64,000 nucleotides of DNA from Ancylobacter sp. SL191 (GTDB lineage Bacteria; Pseudomonadota; Alphaproteobacteria; Rhizobiales; Xanthobacteraceae). The stretch's first letter is position 1; the number at the start of each line of letters is the position of its first letter. The notes under the pieces are model-generated. The model had not been told where the DNA came from. It searched no databases and worked only from the letters and a program-made list of their open reading frames with translations. The stretch lies in contig NZ_CP113056.1 of the NCBI RefSeq assembly GCF_026625645.1, positions 3,013,001-3,077,000 on the forward strand, read 5' to 3'. Positions 27,608 through 36,662 of this stretch are shown piece after piece. The translations under genes were made by a program, and so were the position numbers.

Positions 27608-29994
27608 ATGGCGATCTATCATCTTCACGTCAAGGTCATTGGCCGTAAGGCCGGCTCCAGCGCGGTGGCGTCCGCGGCCTACCGCTCGGCCTCAAGGCTG
27701 CGCGACGCGCGGATCGATCGTGTCCAGGACTTCTCCGCCAAGCGCGGTGTCGTGCACTCCGAGGTACTGCTGCCGGATGGGGCGCCTGAAGTTTGGCGCG
27801 ATCGCGAGCGGCTGTGGAACGATGTCGAAGCCTTTGAGGTCCGGAAGGACGCGCAGCTCGCCCGCGAAGTCGAGTTCGCCCTGCCGCGCGAGATGAGCCA
27901 AGCGCAGGGGATCGCGCTCGCCCGCGACTTTGTTGAGGCGGAGTTCGTCGATCTCGGGATGGTCGCCGATCTCAATGTGCATTGGGATATTGGCGAGGAC
28001 GGCATGCCGAAGCCCCATGCCCATGTCATGCTCACCATGCGCTCGGTCGATGAAGACGGCTTCGGCCCGAAGGTGCGGGAGTGGAATGCGACCGAGATGG
28101 TGGAGCGCTGGCGCGAGCGCTGGGCCGCGCTCGCCAATGAGCGGCTGGCCGAGCTCGATATCGACGCGCGCATCGACCATCGCAGCCTGGAAGCGCAGGG
28201 CATCGCCCTGGAGCCGCAGAGCCAGTCGCCCTGTCCGGCATCGCGGCGGAGAATCTGGAGAGCGGATCGGGCATTGCGTCCCGCACCATCGCCAGTCTCG
28301 AACATGGCTGGGGCCAGGGCCGGGATTTGCTCTCCTCACGCGATGTTCTGGTGATCGACGAGGCCGGCATGGTCGGCACGCGTCAGCTGGAGCGCGTGCT
28401 CTCCCATGCCGCTGATGTTGGCGCCAAGGTGGTGCTGGTCGGCGATCCGCAGCAGCTGCAATCGATCGAGGCCGGCGCCGCCTTCCGCTCCCTCGTCGAG
28501 CGCCACGGCGGCGCCGAGATCAGCGAGGTACGCCGCCAGCGCGCGGACTGGCAGCGTGATGCCACGCGTGATCTGGCGACTGGCAAGATCGACGAGGCCA
28601 TCCATGCCTATGAGAGGAATGGCATGGTCCATGCCGCTCAAATGCGGGAGCAGGCGCGGGGCGCGCTTATCGACTGCTGGGAGCGTGACCGCCAGGCTGC
28701 GCCTGACAGCAGCCGCATCATCCTCACCCACACGAATGACGAGGTGCGCGCTCTCAACCAGGCCGCCCGCGAACGCATGCGGGGGGCCGGCAATCTCGGC
28801 GAGGAGGTGCGCGTCACCGTGGAGCGCGGAGAGCGTTCCTTCGCCCGCGGCGACCGTGTCATGTTCCTGCAGAACGAGCGTGGGCTGGGCGTGAGGAACG
28901 GCACGCTCGGTACTATCGGAGAGGTCAGCGCGCAGTCCATGTCGGTGCGTACGGATGATGGCCGATCCGTTGTCTTCGACCTGAAGGATTATGACCGCAT
29001 CGACCATGGCTATGCCGCCACCATTCACAAGGCGCAGGGCATGACCGTGGACCGAACCCATGTGTTGGCAACGCCCGGCATGGACGCTCATTCCAGCTAT
29101 GTCGCGCTGTCGCGCCACCGCGACGGGATGGAGCTGCACTATGGCCGCGACGACTTCGCCGACGGAGACCGGCTGGCGCGCACCCTGTCGCGTGACCGGG
29201 CCAAGGACATGGCGTCGGATTACGAGCGGTCCGATCCCACCCAGGACTTTGCCGAGCGGCGCGGCATCACCTTCCGCGAGCGCGTCGTGGAGATGGTGCG
29301 CAAGGTTCCGGAGAAGCTGCGCGACCTTGTCGATGGGCTAAGGCCGGCCGTGGACGCGGCACGGGAATCTCCAGCCCTGCGCGAAGAACTCGCGAGCAAA
29401 GCCGAGCCGCTCGCCCGGGAGGGTTCTGAGGATCCGGAGATGGTGCTGCGGCGGGCGCGAACCCGTGCGCTCGTCCGGCATGCCCGAGCGTGGGACGCGA
29501 TCCTCACCACGGCCGATGCCACCGGCCAAGGCACGCCCGAACAGTTGCGCGAGCTTTCCGACGCCCGCAAGGCCTTCGAGGAGGTTCGGCCCCATGGCTG
29601 GCGCGATGCGGAAGCGGCCTATGAGAAGAATACGGAGCTGGTGCACGAGGCCGCCGCCGGCAAGCTCAATCGCACCATCCGTGCCCTCCAGCTTGAAACC
29701 GAAATCCGCACCGATCCGGAGCGCCGCGCCGATCGCTTCGTCGAGCGCTGGCAGAAGCTCGACCGGCAGCACCAGCGTCAGTACAGCGACGGCGACTACG
29801 CCGGCTACAAGGCGACGCGCGTCCAGATGGGCGACATGGCGCGGAGTCTGGAGCGCGATCCGCAGCTTGAATCCCTGCTCGCCGCTCGTAGGAAGGAGCT
29901 CGGCATCAGCTTTGAGACCGGCCGCAGCCTTGGCCGAGAACTCGCCCACAGCCACGGCATCGACTTCGACCGCAGCCGTGGCCTCGGCCTGTAA
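27608..29994 (+). pseudogene. traA: traA relaxase/helicase, broken by an internal deletion
   Basis: The N-terminal 200 or so residues (from the ATG at 27608, MAIYHLHVKVIGR) are a MobA/MobL-type relaxase, with the metal-binding HAHVMLTMR motif intact. Family similarity stops near 28225 and resumes at once in another frame at LSGIAAENLESG. The rest, to 29994, is the TraA helicase: VIDEAGM (motif II), VGDPQQL, and GYAATIHKAQG near its end. Intact TraA proteins have roughly 200 more residues at this point, including the Walker A motif, so a deletion removed the ATP-binding loop and shifted the frame. The N-terminal frame runs into a stop near 28354. The product cannot be a working relaxase-helicase, though a solitary relaxase domain could still be made. 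Confidence 0.85.
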
Positions 29995-30106
29995 CCCGTC
30001 CGATGTACCGCCGCCGGTTCGCCACGCGACACCGGCGCCGTTCATCCCCTTGCCGGTCGGCGGTTCCATGCCTTGTTTTGCGCAGGCCCCCTCAGGCGCA
30101 TCCAGC

Positions 30107-30112
30107 AGGAGG
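30107..30112 (+). promoter_or_regulatory. Ribosome binding site of the AlpA-like gene
   Basis: A consensus AGGAGG, 10 bases before the ATG at 30123. It supports this small gene being real. Confidence 0.7.
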
Positions 30113-30122
30113 CAGCACCGCC

Positions 30123-30341
30123 ATGCAGACACCAGAGCGTATCATCCGCCTCAAGACCGTCCTTACCCGCACCGGCCTGTCCCGTTCCACCATCTACCGC
30201 AAGATCGCCGAGGGCACTTTCCCCGCCCAACTGAAGATCAGCACAAACGGTGCCGGCTGGCGGGAATCCGACATCAACCGATGGGTTGCTGATCCGCCCC
30301 GATGGCGGGCACCGGACGAGACGGTAGTCGATAGGTTTTGA
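30123..30341 (+). CDS. AlpA-family DNA-binding regulator
   Basis: A 72-residue MerR-like winged-helix protein of the AlpA family. The recognisable parts are LTRTGLSRSTIYRKI (helix-turn-helix), G-x-FP-x-x-x-K-I, and W-x-x-x-D-I-N-R-W near the C-terminus. AlpA proteins are typical of phages and integrative elements, where they activate excision or other element genes. It follows the broken traA by 128 bases and has its own strong ribosome binding site. It is convergent with the Fic gene and fits an element remnant. Confidence 0.85.
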   Translation: MQTPERIIRLKTVLTRTGLSRSTIYRKIAEGTFPAQLKISTNGAGWRESDINRWVADPPRWRAPDETVVDRF

Positions 30342-30459
30342 TAGCGGGCCGACCATTAGGCGAAACAGCGCCGATGTTGTCGCTTGCCAAGCTGCCGATG
30401 GGGGTGGCACGTTTTCATCGATTGGAGGCAGATCGCTGTGCGCGGCCGCCTCTACTCCT

Positions 30460-32019
30460 CTACTCGCCATCGCGATCAGAGGCGAATGCCGCCGCGTAGG
30501 CTCCTTCGACCCGCTCGATCTCCTCGGCCCTGAGCTCGCGGAATTCCTGCTCCCGGGCACGCTTTGAGAGAACTCCCCCGTTTTGTCGCAGGAAGCGGAA
30601 GAGGAGATCGACGGTCCGATCCGGCATGTCGACGATCTGTCCGATCGCGACGCGGAACGCGTCATACGCCCGCAGGAAGCGCGTCTCGGCCGGCATGTCG
30701 ATCTCGATCGTGCGCTTTACGCATGCGTAGAGGAATTCTGCGTGGGGCGTCGCATCGAAATAGCGGTAGAAATCCGCCGTCTCATTCAGCACCCGGACGT
30801 TACCGGTTGGTGTCGGCTCCCATTGGATGAAGGGGAGGAGGCGCGCAGACCAGCTTTCCAGCGTCCACCGATAATTATCGATCCGATCGAGGATCGCCGC
30901 GGAGATGGGAAAAACAACACCCGGCGGATTGAACCCGTGTTCAGCAAGGACGTGATGGATCAGGTAACGGTGTAGGCGCCCGTTCCCATCCTCGAAGGGA
31001 TGGATGTAGACGAAGCCGAAGGCCAGCGCGGCAGCTGCGATCACCGGATCAAGTTGGCGCTCCGCTGCCGTGCGGTCCAAGGCCACCAATCCATCGATGA
31101 GATCATGCAGGTCCTCATGCCGGGCGCTGATATGATCGGGGAGTGGCATCCGGGTGTCGCGGTCATGTTCGCCGACGAATCCGCCCTCCGTGCGTAGTCC
31201 AAGCTGGACGAAGCGCGCATCGCCGATGACGATGCGCTGAAGCCTCAAGAGCTCGTCAAGTTCGATGGAGCGTCGGCCTGCCTCGCCGATGGCGCGACCC
31301 CAGCGCTGGATACGATCCTGCGTCGGATGCTCCCCCTCGATTGCAAAGCTTGAGCGGGAATCCTTCAGCAGCAGGAAAGCTGCGGTGCGGGCGAGCAGAT
31401 CGCGGGGCACGTCGGCAATAGCGGCGCGCGCCCGTTCGGCGAGATTCGTGCCGTGGAAGGCCTTCAGGGCTTCGGTCGCGAACACCATGGGGCAGAAGGC
31501 TGGCGTGCCAGGCAGGTTGTTCCTGACACGATGGCGGGTCGACGTGGTGCCGGACGCCGCCCATTGCAGGTCGGGATCGACGACAAGGGCATAGGCTCCC
31601 TTTTCGGCGGCCGGAAGATCGAGCCTCTCGCCAAGCAGCCATTCATACAGAAACCAGACGCGCCTTGCGTAGGAGCCGGTCGGCGTTGCGCGCACCAGCG
31701 CTTCGATTGGCGCCGGACCCGTGGCGCGAAAAATTCTCTTGAGGACGAGGAGATCGAGCCCCTCGTATTTCAGGGCGAAGGTGAGGTGGCCTTCGAGATT
31801 GGCGGTCGGCGCATGGCGCGGTGTGTATATGCGCCAGCCATCCCGTTCATAGAGACGGTGATGAGCTCCGATGGCGCAGAGTGTTCGCGGCAACGGCACG
31901 GCGAGGCTCAGCGCGTCTATGAGCGCGGCGTAGCCAGCGGGTGTCGCTGCTTCAGGCAGTGTCCGGTCCTGAAAAACCGTAACTGGGCCTGAGAAATCGT
32001 ATTTCGTGCCGTCGTTCAT
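30460..32019 (-). CDS. Fic-domain protein with N-terminal inhibitory motif
   Basis: A 519-residue Fic protein. The catalytic motif HPFEDGNGRLHR is complete at 340-351, so nucleotide transfer (usually AMPylation) is plausible. SFAIEG at 224-229 matches the (S/T)xxxE(G/N) inhibitory helix of class II Fic proteins, which blocks ATP binding in cis. The N-terminal 200 residues resemble a Fic_N-type region; the C-terminal about 120 residues are helical and may include a winged helix that binds DNA or a target. It is a single gene with no antitoxin neighbour, consistent with in-cis inhibition. It lies between element debris and the deoC remnant and is probably accessory DNA. The target is unknown. 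Confidence 0.88.
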   Translation of the reverse strand: MNDGTKYDFSGPVTVFQDRTLPEAATPAGYAALIDALSLAVPLPRTLCAIGAHHRLYERDGWRIYTPRHAPTANLEGHLTFALKYEGLDLLVLKRIFRATGPAPIEALVRATPTGSYARRVWFLYEWLLGERLDLPAAEKGAYALVVDPDLQWAASGTTSTRHRVRNNLPGTPAFCPMVFATEALKAFHGTNLAERARAAIADVPRDLLARTAAFLLLKDSRSSFAIEGEHPTQDRIQRWGRAIGEAGRRSIELDELLRLQRIVIGDARFVQLGLRTEGGFVGEHDRDTRMPLPDHISARHEDLHDLIDGLVALDRTAAERQLDPVIAAAALAFGFVYIHPFEDGNGRLHRYLIHHVLAEHGFNPPGVVFPISAAILDRIDNYRWTLESWSARLLPFIQWEPTPTGNVRVLNETADFYRYFDATPHAEFLYACVKRTIEIDMPAETRFLRAYDAFRVAIGQIVDMPDRTVDLLFRFLRQNGGVLSKRAREQEFRELRAEEIERVEGAYAAAFASDRDGE

Positions 32020-32189
32020 GAAAAAAACGTTCTGATGCGTCGCGGGTAAGTCGGCTCAAAATATCCTGAAAAATCGTAACAATCTATGATAATGAGTAAC
32101 CAAGATGCATTTTGCTTGAAATTTGCATCTAGACGTGCGGTGAAAGGGATCCCGGCGCCACCCGGGCGGGTTGGCTCGCTGGGGAGCTT

Positions 32190-32914
32190 TCAGTACGCCG
32201 TGCTCGCTGCGTCCGGTGTTACGACAATGATGGCCAGGCTGGCGCTGGCGCCGATGCGGGTGGCGCCAGCATCGATCAGCGCCCAGGCAGCCTCGGTCGT
32301 GCGCTGGCCACCCGAGGCCTTGACGCCCATCGCGGGGCCGACCACCTGCCGCATGAGCGCGATATCGGCCACCGTGGCGCCACTTGCGGCAAATCCGGTC
32401 GACGTCTTCACGAAGTCAGCCCCCGTGTCGCGGCTGAGTTCGCAGGCGAGTGTCTTCCCCGCTGTGTCGAGCAGGCACGCTTCGATGATGACCTTCAGGA
32501 TCCTGCCGTCCGTGGCTGTCCGCACGGTGGTAAGTCGGTCCGGCAGCGTTCGATGTCGCCCTCGATCACCCCGCCGATATCGATCACCATGTCGAGCTCG
32601 TCCGCACCCGCGGCGACGACCCGGCGGGCTTCATCCGCCTTCGCTTCCGCGCCGCTGGCGCCGAAGGGAAAGCCGATCACCGCGCAACTGCGTACCTCAC
32701 CGCCTGCCAGGGCGCTTGCGACGAAGGGGACGTGGACCGGATTGACGCAGACCGAGGCGAAGCCGTGCGCGAGCGCTTCGGCGTAATAGCGCGCCACCTG
32801 CGCACGCGTGGCGTCCGGCCTCAAGAGAGTATGGTCGATGAGGCCCGCCAGCAGGGCGGGAGGCCTCGGGTAGCCAAAGTCGCGCGTGGCGGCCAGTGTC
32901 ATGGGTTCTCCCAT
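32190..32914 (-). pseudogene. deoC: Deoxyribose-phosphate aldolase, one-base frameshift
   Basis: Two overlapping minus-strand frames together make a DeoC protein of normal length. The first (from the ATG at 32914, or 32902) has IDHTLLRPDAT and runs to DIERCRTD. The second resumes with [15 protein letters not shown] and carries the Schiff-base lysine motif KTSTGF. Near 32534 a single missing C (GACTT where GACCTT would keep the frame) shifts the reading frame. DeoC splits 2-deoxyribose 5-phosphate into acetaldehyde and glyceraldehyde 3-phosphate. The gene is divergent from the catabolic run and may once have fed it. A sequencing error would give the same picture. Confidence 0.8.
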
Positions 32915-33016
32915 CGTTTGTCGCCTGGGGCGAGGGTCTCGGGGGGGGCTGTTCAGCGGGCGTCGGGCGCGAACAGGGCCGCGGTCCTCTTCGGTGATTG
33001 CCAACATGATGAGCAA

Positions 33017-33420
33017 TCACGCACGGAAATTGTGCATAAGTAAAGGCTGACCCATCTTGCGCTTATCTTAGTGGTATGCAAGCATCATTGCATGGATAAC
33101 GCCCACGTCCCTTATTTGACGTCAGTCGGCCGACGCCCCGCGTCGGGTCGCCGCTATGCGTCAAAGCGGCGGCGGAGTACCCGGTGGGTTTCGCGCTCGT
33201 CGCGCCTGTTCGTGGTGCTGCTTTCGGCGATTCAGGGGTCAAGGTCCTGATTTAAGGGGTGATTTCAGCGCGCGGCGCTGATCGCCTCCTCCATCTCAAC
33301 AACAGCTGCTCGTCGCGCGTGCGTTTGTCACGCCGTCCGCTGCGCGCCATCGCGCCGTCGCTCTGAGTAACTCTCAGGAGCGCGATGCCTGAACTATACT
33401 TCATCAATGGAGATCTATTC
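33017..33420. other. Divergent intergenic region between deoC and the transport genes
   Basis: About 400 gene-free bases. The part at 33025-33110 is the least GC-rich and probably holds the divergent promoters; the palindrome at 33076-33093 lies here. The rest (33120-33380) is GC-rich with no gene I can support. GGAGAT at 33409 lies just before the ATG at 33421. Confidence 0.55.
33076..33093. promoter_or_regulatory. Operator-like palindrome
   Basis: ATGCAA-GCATCA-TTGCAT is a perfect 6-base inverted repeat with a 6-base spacer, about 330 bases upstream of the first transport gene and 160 upstream of deoC. Its size and form fit a GntR- or LacI-type dimer site. No regulator gene lies next to it. 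Confidence 0.5.
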
Positions 33421-34470
33421 ATGAGCATCGACAGGCGTCGAGCGCTTTACATGATAGGTGCAGGCATGGGCGCGGTGGCTCTGGGGGGCACCACGCGTGG
33501 CGCCTCTGCCCAAGAGCCACGCGAACTGGTGATCGTCACCTATCCCGGAGCGCTGTCCGAGCCGCATCGCTGGCTGGCGAACGAGATGCAGGCGCGGCAT
33601 CCTGGGCTGACGATCCGCCTGGTTCCCTCCGATAGCCAGGACATCGTCGCCCAGATCAAGGCCGCACAGGGCTATTCCCCCTTCGATGCCGGTCCCAATG
33701 ACGAGCCGCCCCATCTCATCGGTATTCGCGAGGGCTATCTGGCCAAGCGCGGGGGCAACGTCCCCAATCTTGCCAACGCTTATCCCGATCTTGTCGCCAA
33801 GAGCGAGGGCTTCGGTGTTCCGGCGACCTATTCCCTTGTCGGCATCGCCTACAACACGGCTATGGTGAAGGTGCCGCCGACCAGCTGGGCGGATCTCTGG
33901 CGACCCGAATTCAAGGGACGCGTGGGCATTGCGCGCACCTCATCCAATCTGGGTCTCGCCACCCTCGCCATCGCGGCGAAGACCCATGGCGGATCGGAGA
34001 GCGATCTCGCGGTCGGATGGGAGAAGCTTCAGGCGCTGGAGCCGAAGGCAGCGCGCTCCCCGGCCTCGCTGACGCAGATGCTGGAGCGCGAGGAGATCGC
34101 GATCTGCCCGCTGTGGAACAACAACACGGCGGCGGCCGCCGCCAAGGGGCTGCCCATTGCCTTCGTCAAGCCGGCGCCGGGCGCGGTTGCCATCATCTCG
34201 TTCTTCTCGGGCTTCGCCAAGACACGCCATCCCGACCTCGTCGCCGAATGGCTGAACGGCATTCTCAGCACCGAGTACCAGAGCCGGGCCGCCGCGGCGC
34301 CGTACTACTTCGGACCGACGGTGAAGGGCGTGCCGGTGCCCAAGGACGCCGCGCCTTACACACCCGCCACTCCCGAGGAAGTGGTCGCCCTGCAGACGAT
34401 CGACTGGAAGAAGATCGTCCCGGTGCGCGGCGAGCTGGTGGAACGTTTCGACCGTACCTTCGCCTTCTGA
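33421..34470 (+). CDS. Periplasmic substrate-binding protein 1 (polyamine-type ABC uptake)
   Basis: A 349-residue extracellular solute-binding protein of the PotD/iron-type family. The start at 33421 is chosen over the ATG at 33385 because GGAGAT precedes it and it gives a clean export signal: twin-arginine-like RRRALY, a hydrophobic stretch, then cleavage near ASAQ. It has exactly the same length as the next gene and aligns with it end to end without obvious gaps; both have LVPS-(D/E)-SQD and TPATPEE. It supplies ligand to the ABC transporter at 37585-40365. The ligand is unknown; the class usually binds polyamines, opine-like or Amadori-type compounds. Confidence 0.85.
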   Translation: MSIDRRRALYMIGAGMGAVALGGTTRGASAQEPRELVIVTYPGALSEPHRWLANEMQARHPGLTIRLVPSDSQDIVAQIKAAQGYSPFDAGPNDEPPHLIGIREGYLAKRGGNVPNLANAYPDLVAKSEGFGVPATYSLVGIAYNTAMVKVPPTSWADLWRPEFKGRVGIARTSSNLGLATLAIAAKTHGGSESDLAVGWEKLQALEPKAARSPASLTQMLEREEIAICPLWNNNTAAAAAKGLPIAFVKPAPGAVAIISFFSGFAKTRHPDLVAEWLNGILSTEYQSRAAAAPYYFGPTVKGVPVPKDAAPYTPATPEEVVALQTIDWKKIVPVRGELVERFDRTFAF

Positions 34471-34522
34471 CACGCCTGATGTGCCCCCTATCCCAGACCG
34501 TCTGCCTCAGGAAACCCCTTCC

Positions 34523-35572
34523 ATGACCCTCCTTACCAATCGCCGTCGCTTCCTCCAGTCGGGTGCCGCTCTCGGCGCGGCGCTCGCCATGCCCGGCCTC
34601 GCCCGCGCGCAGGACAAGCGCGAGCTTGTCATCGTCTCCTTCGCCGGACAGCTGCAGGAGCCGCATCAGTGGCTGGCGCGGAAGATGGAGGCGAAGCATC
34701 CCGGCCTCACCGTGCGGCTGGTGCCGAGCGAGAGCCAGGATGTCGTCGCGCAGATCAAGGCCGCGCAGGGCTATTCGCCCTATGACGCCATGCCCAATGG
34801 CGAGCCGCCGCATCTCATCGCGATCCGCGACAATTATATCCTGCCGCTTGATCCGGCGGCCGTGCCGAACGCCTCCAAGGCCGTCCCCGCCTTCATGGCT
34901 AAGAGCAAGGGTTACGGCATTCCCGCCAGCTATTCGCTGATCGGGATCGCCTACAACACCGCGCTGGTGAAGACGCCGCCGACCGCGTGGAAAGACCTGT
35001 GGGAACCGCAGTACAAGGGGCAGATCGGCATTCCGCGCGCGTCCTCCAATCTGGGCCTTGGCTTCCTGGTGGCGACCGCCAAGACCTTTGGCGGTTCGGA
35101 GACCGACCTCGCCGTGGGCTGGGAAAAGCTGAAGGAACTGAACCCCAAGGTCGGCCGCTCGCCCACCCAGCTGCTTCAGATGCTGGAGCGCGAGGAGATC
35201 GTCATGGCGCCGATCTGGAACAATGATGCCGCCGGCGCCGCCGACAAGGGCCTGCCCATCGCTTTCGTGAAGCCCGCGCCGGGCCCGATCGCGGTGATCT
35301 CCTTCATGTCCGCCGTGAAGGGCACGCGTTATCCCGAGCTGGTCAATGAGTGGATGAACGAGATCCTCTCGCCGGAATACCAGCAGAAGGCGGCTGGCGC
35401 GCCCTACTACTTCGGCCCCACCATTGCCGGCGTCGAGGTGCCGGCGGCGGCGCGTGCCTACACGCCGGCGACACCCGAAGAGGTCGCCGCGCTCCAGACG
35501 GTGGACTGGTCGGTAATCGCCGCCAAGCGCGGGGCGATCGTCGAAGAATTCGACCGCCTGTTTGCCGCCTGA
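34523..35572 (+). CDS. Periplasmic substrate-binding protein 2 (tandem paralogue)
   Basis: A 349-residue paralogue of the preceding gene. The ATG at 34523 gives a textbook twin-arginine signal (NRRRFLQSG) and an A-R-A-Q cleavage site. The ligand-binding core is strongly conserved with paralogue 1 (SQD-x-VAQIKAAQGYSP, PPHLI, GIAYNTA, GLPIAFVKPAPG), but there are many substitutions in between, so the pair is an old duplication. Two binding proteins for one permease suggest two related ligands, or the same ligand in two forms. Confidence 0.85.
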   Translation: MTLLTNRRRFLQSGAALGAALAMPGLARAQDKRELVIVSFAGQLQEPHQWLARKMEAKHPGLTVRLVPSESQDVVAQIKAAQGYSPYDAMPNGEPPHLIAIRDNYILPLDPAAVPNASKAVPAFMAKSKGYGIPASYSLIGIAYNTALVKTPPTAWKDLWEPQYKGQIGIPRASSNLGLGFLVATAKTFGGSETDLAVGWEKLKELNPKVGRSPTQLLQMLEREEIVMAPIWNNDAAGAADKGLPIAFVKPAPGPIAVISFMSAVKGTRYPELVNEWMNEILSPEYQQKAAGAPYYFGPTIAGVEVPAAARAYTPATPEEVAALQTVDWSVIAAKRGAIVEEFDRLFAA

Positions 35573-35591
35573 GCGTAGCGCGGGAATGCTG

Positions 35592-36662
35592 ATGCAGGGT
35601 CGGCCCATGCTGGAGGATATCGCGCGACAGCCTGATGTCCTCGTAAGGCTCGCAGTGCGCGCGGCGTCGTTGCGCGCGGCGGCCGGCGTTCTCGGCGGGC
35701 GCCACGGGCGCGTGCTGGTGACGAGCTGCGGCGACGGTCATTTCGCGGCGATGGCGGCTTCGACCTGCGCGCGCCGCCTTGGGCTGGACTGGCACGCGGT
35801 CGGGCCGCTCGATCTGCTCGTCGGCGCGGATGAACTGAAGGACGATGATCGCGTGATCGCCGTCTCGATGTCCGGGAATGTCGACCGCACCGTCGAAGCG
35901 GCGCGGATGGCGCAGGCCCGTGGCCTGCCGATCCTGGCGCTGGTGAACGGGGAGGGGGGCAAGCTTGGCGCCCTGGCACAGGAGAAGGCCTCCCTCGACC
36001 TGCCGGACATCGCCCCCTTCCTGTGTGGAACGGCCAGCTACACCGCGACGCTCGCGGCGTTGCTGTTGTTCGCCCAAGGACTCGCGGGAGAGACGGAGCC
36101 GGATCTGTCGCCGCTTGCCGCCGTACAGCGCGGTGCCCAGGAGGCTGCGCTGCCGGTTGTTGCCGAGGTTGCCCGGCAGGCATTTTCCGGCGTCCGCCTT
36201 CTCGCCGCTGGCGCCGAGCAAGGCACGGTCGCCTATGGTGCGGCGAAAATCGTCGAGCTGACGCGGTTGCCGGTCTGGAGCGGCGAGCTGGAAGAGTTTG
36301 CCCACAGCCAATACTGGTCGATGCCGCGCACCGATCTCGTGGTGATCCTCGCCACGCATCCCGTCGTCGCCGGCTATGCCCGGGAATCGGCCCGGGCGCT
36401 GGCGGAGCTGGGTGTCTCGACACTCGCGATCAATACGGCCGAGTCCCCGGTCGAGAGCGCGAGTTGGCGCATCACCCTGCCGCCGGTCGATCCGGCTCTG
36501 GCCCCGCTCGCGAGTGCGATTCCTCTTCAGCTTCTCGCCTATCGAATGGCCGAGGCCGGCGGGCTCGATCCCAACACCCGCCTTCATCTCAAGAACGATG
36601 AGGAGCGTTTTCGCGTCAGCCGCATGCTGACACGCCGTTCACTGCTCGGGACCGGGTTGTGA
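35592..36662 (+). CDS. SIS-domain sugar-phosphate isomerase/deglycase-like protein 1
   Basis: About 356 residues with two SIS folds, as in the isomerase half of GlmS and in FrlB/FraB deglycases. The first SIS domain shows TSCGDGHFAA and SMSGNVDRT (sugar-phosphate loop); the second has ELEEFAH near 231-238, matching the family's EE-F-x-H catalytic stretch. Members isomerise or cleave amino-sugar phosphates in the cytoplasm. The start is uncertain: ATGs at 35586, 35592 and 35607 are possible, and 35592 has the best-spaced upstream GCGGGA. Its stop overlaps the following kinase (GTGA), so the two act as a pair. It resembles the second SIS gene at 40426 only in family, not closely. Confidence 0.8.
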   Translation: MQGRPMLEDIARQPDVLVRLAVRAASLRAAAGVLGGRHGRVLVTSCGDGHFAAMAASTCARRLGLDWHAVGPLDLLVGADELKDDDRVIAVSMSGNVDRTVEAARMAQARGLPILALVNGEGGKLGALAQEKASLDLPDIAPFLCGTASYTATLAALLLFAQGLAGETEPDLSPLAAVQRGAQEAALPVVAEVARQAFSGVRLLAAGAEQGTVAYGAAKIVELTRLPVWSGELEEFAHSQYWSMPRTDLVVILATHPVVAGYARESARALAELGVSTLAINTAESPVESASWRITLPPVDPALAPLASAIPLQLLAYRMAEAGGLDPNTRLHLKNDEERFRVSRMLTRRSLLGTGL

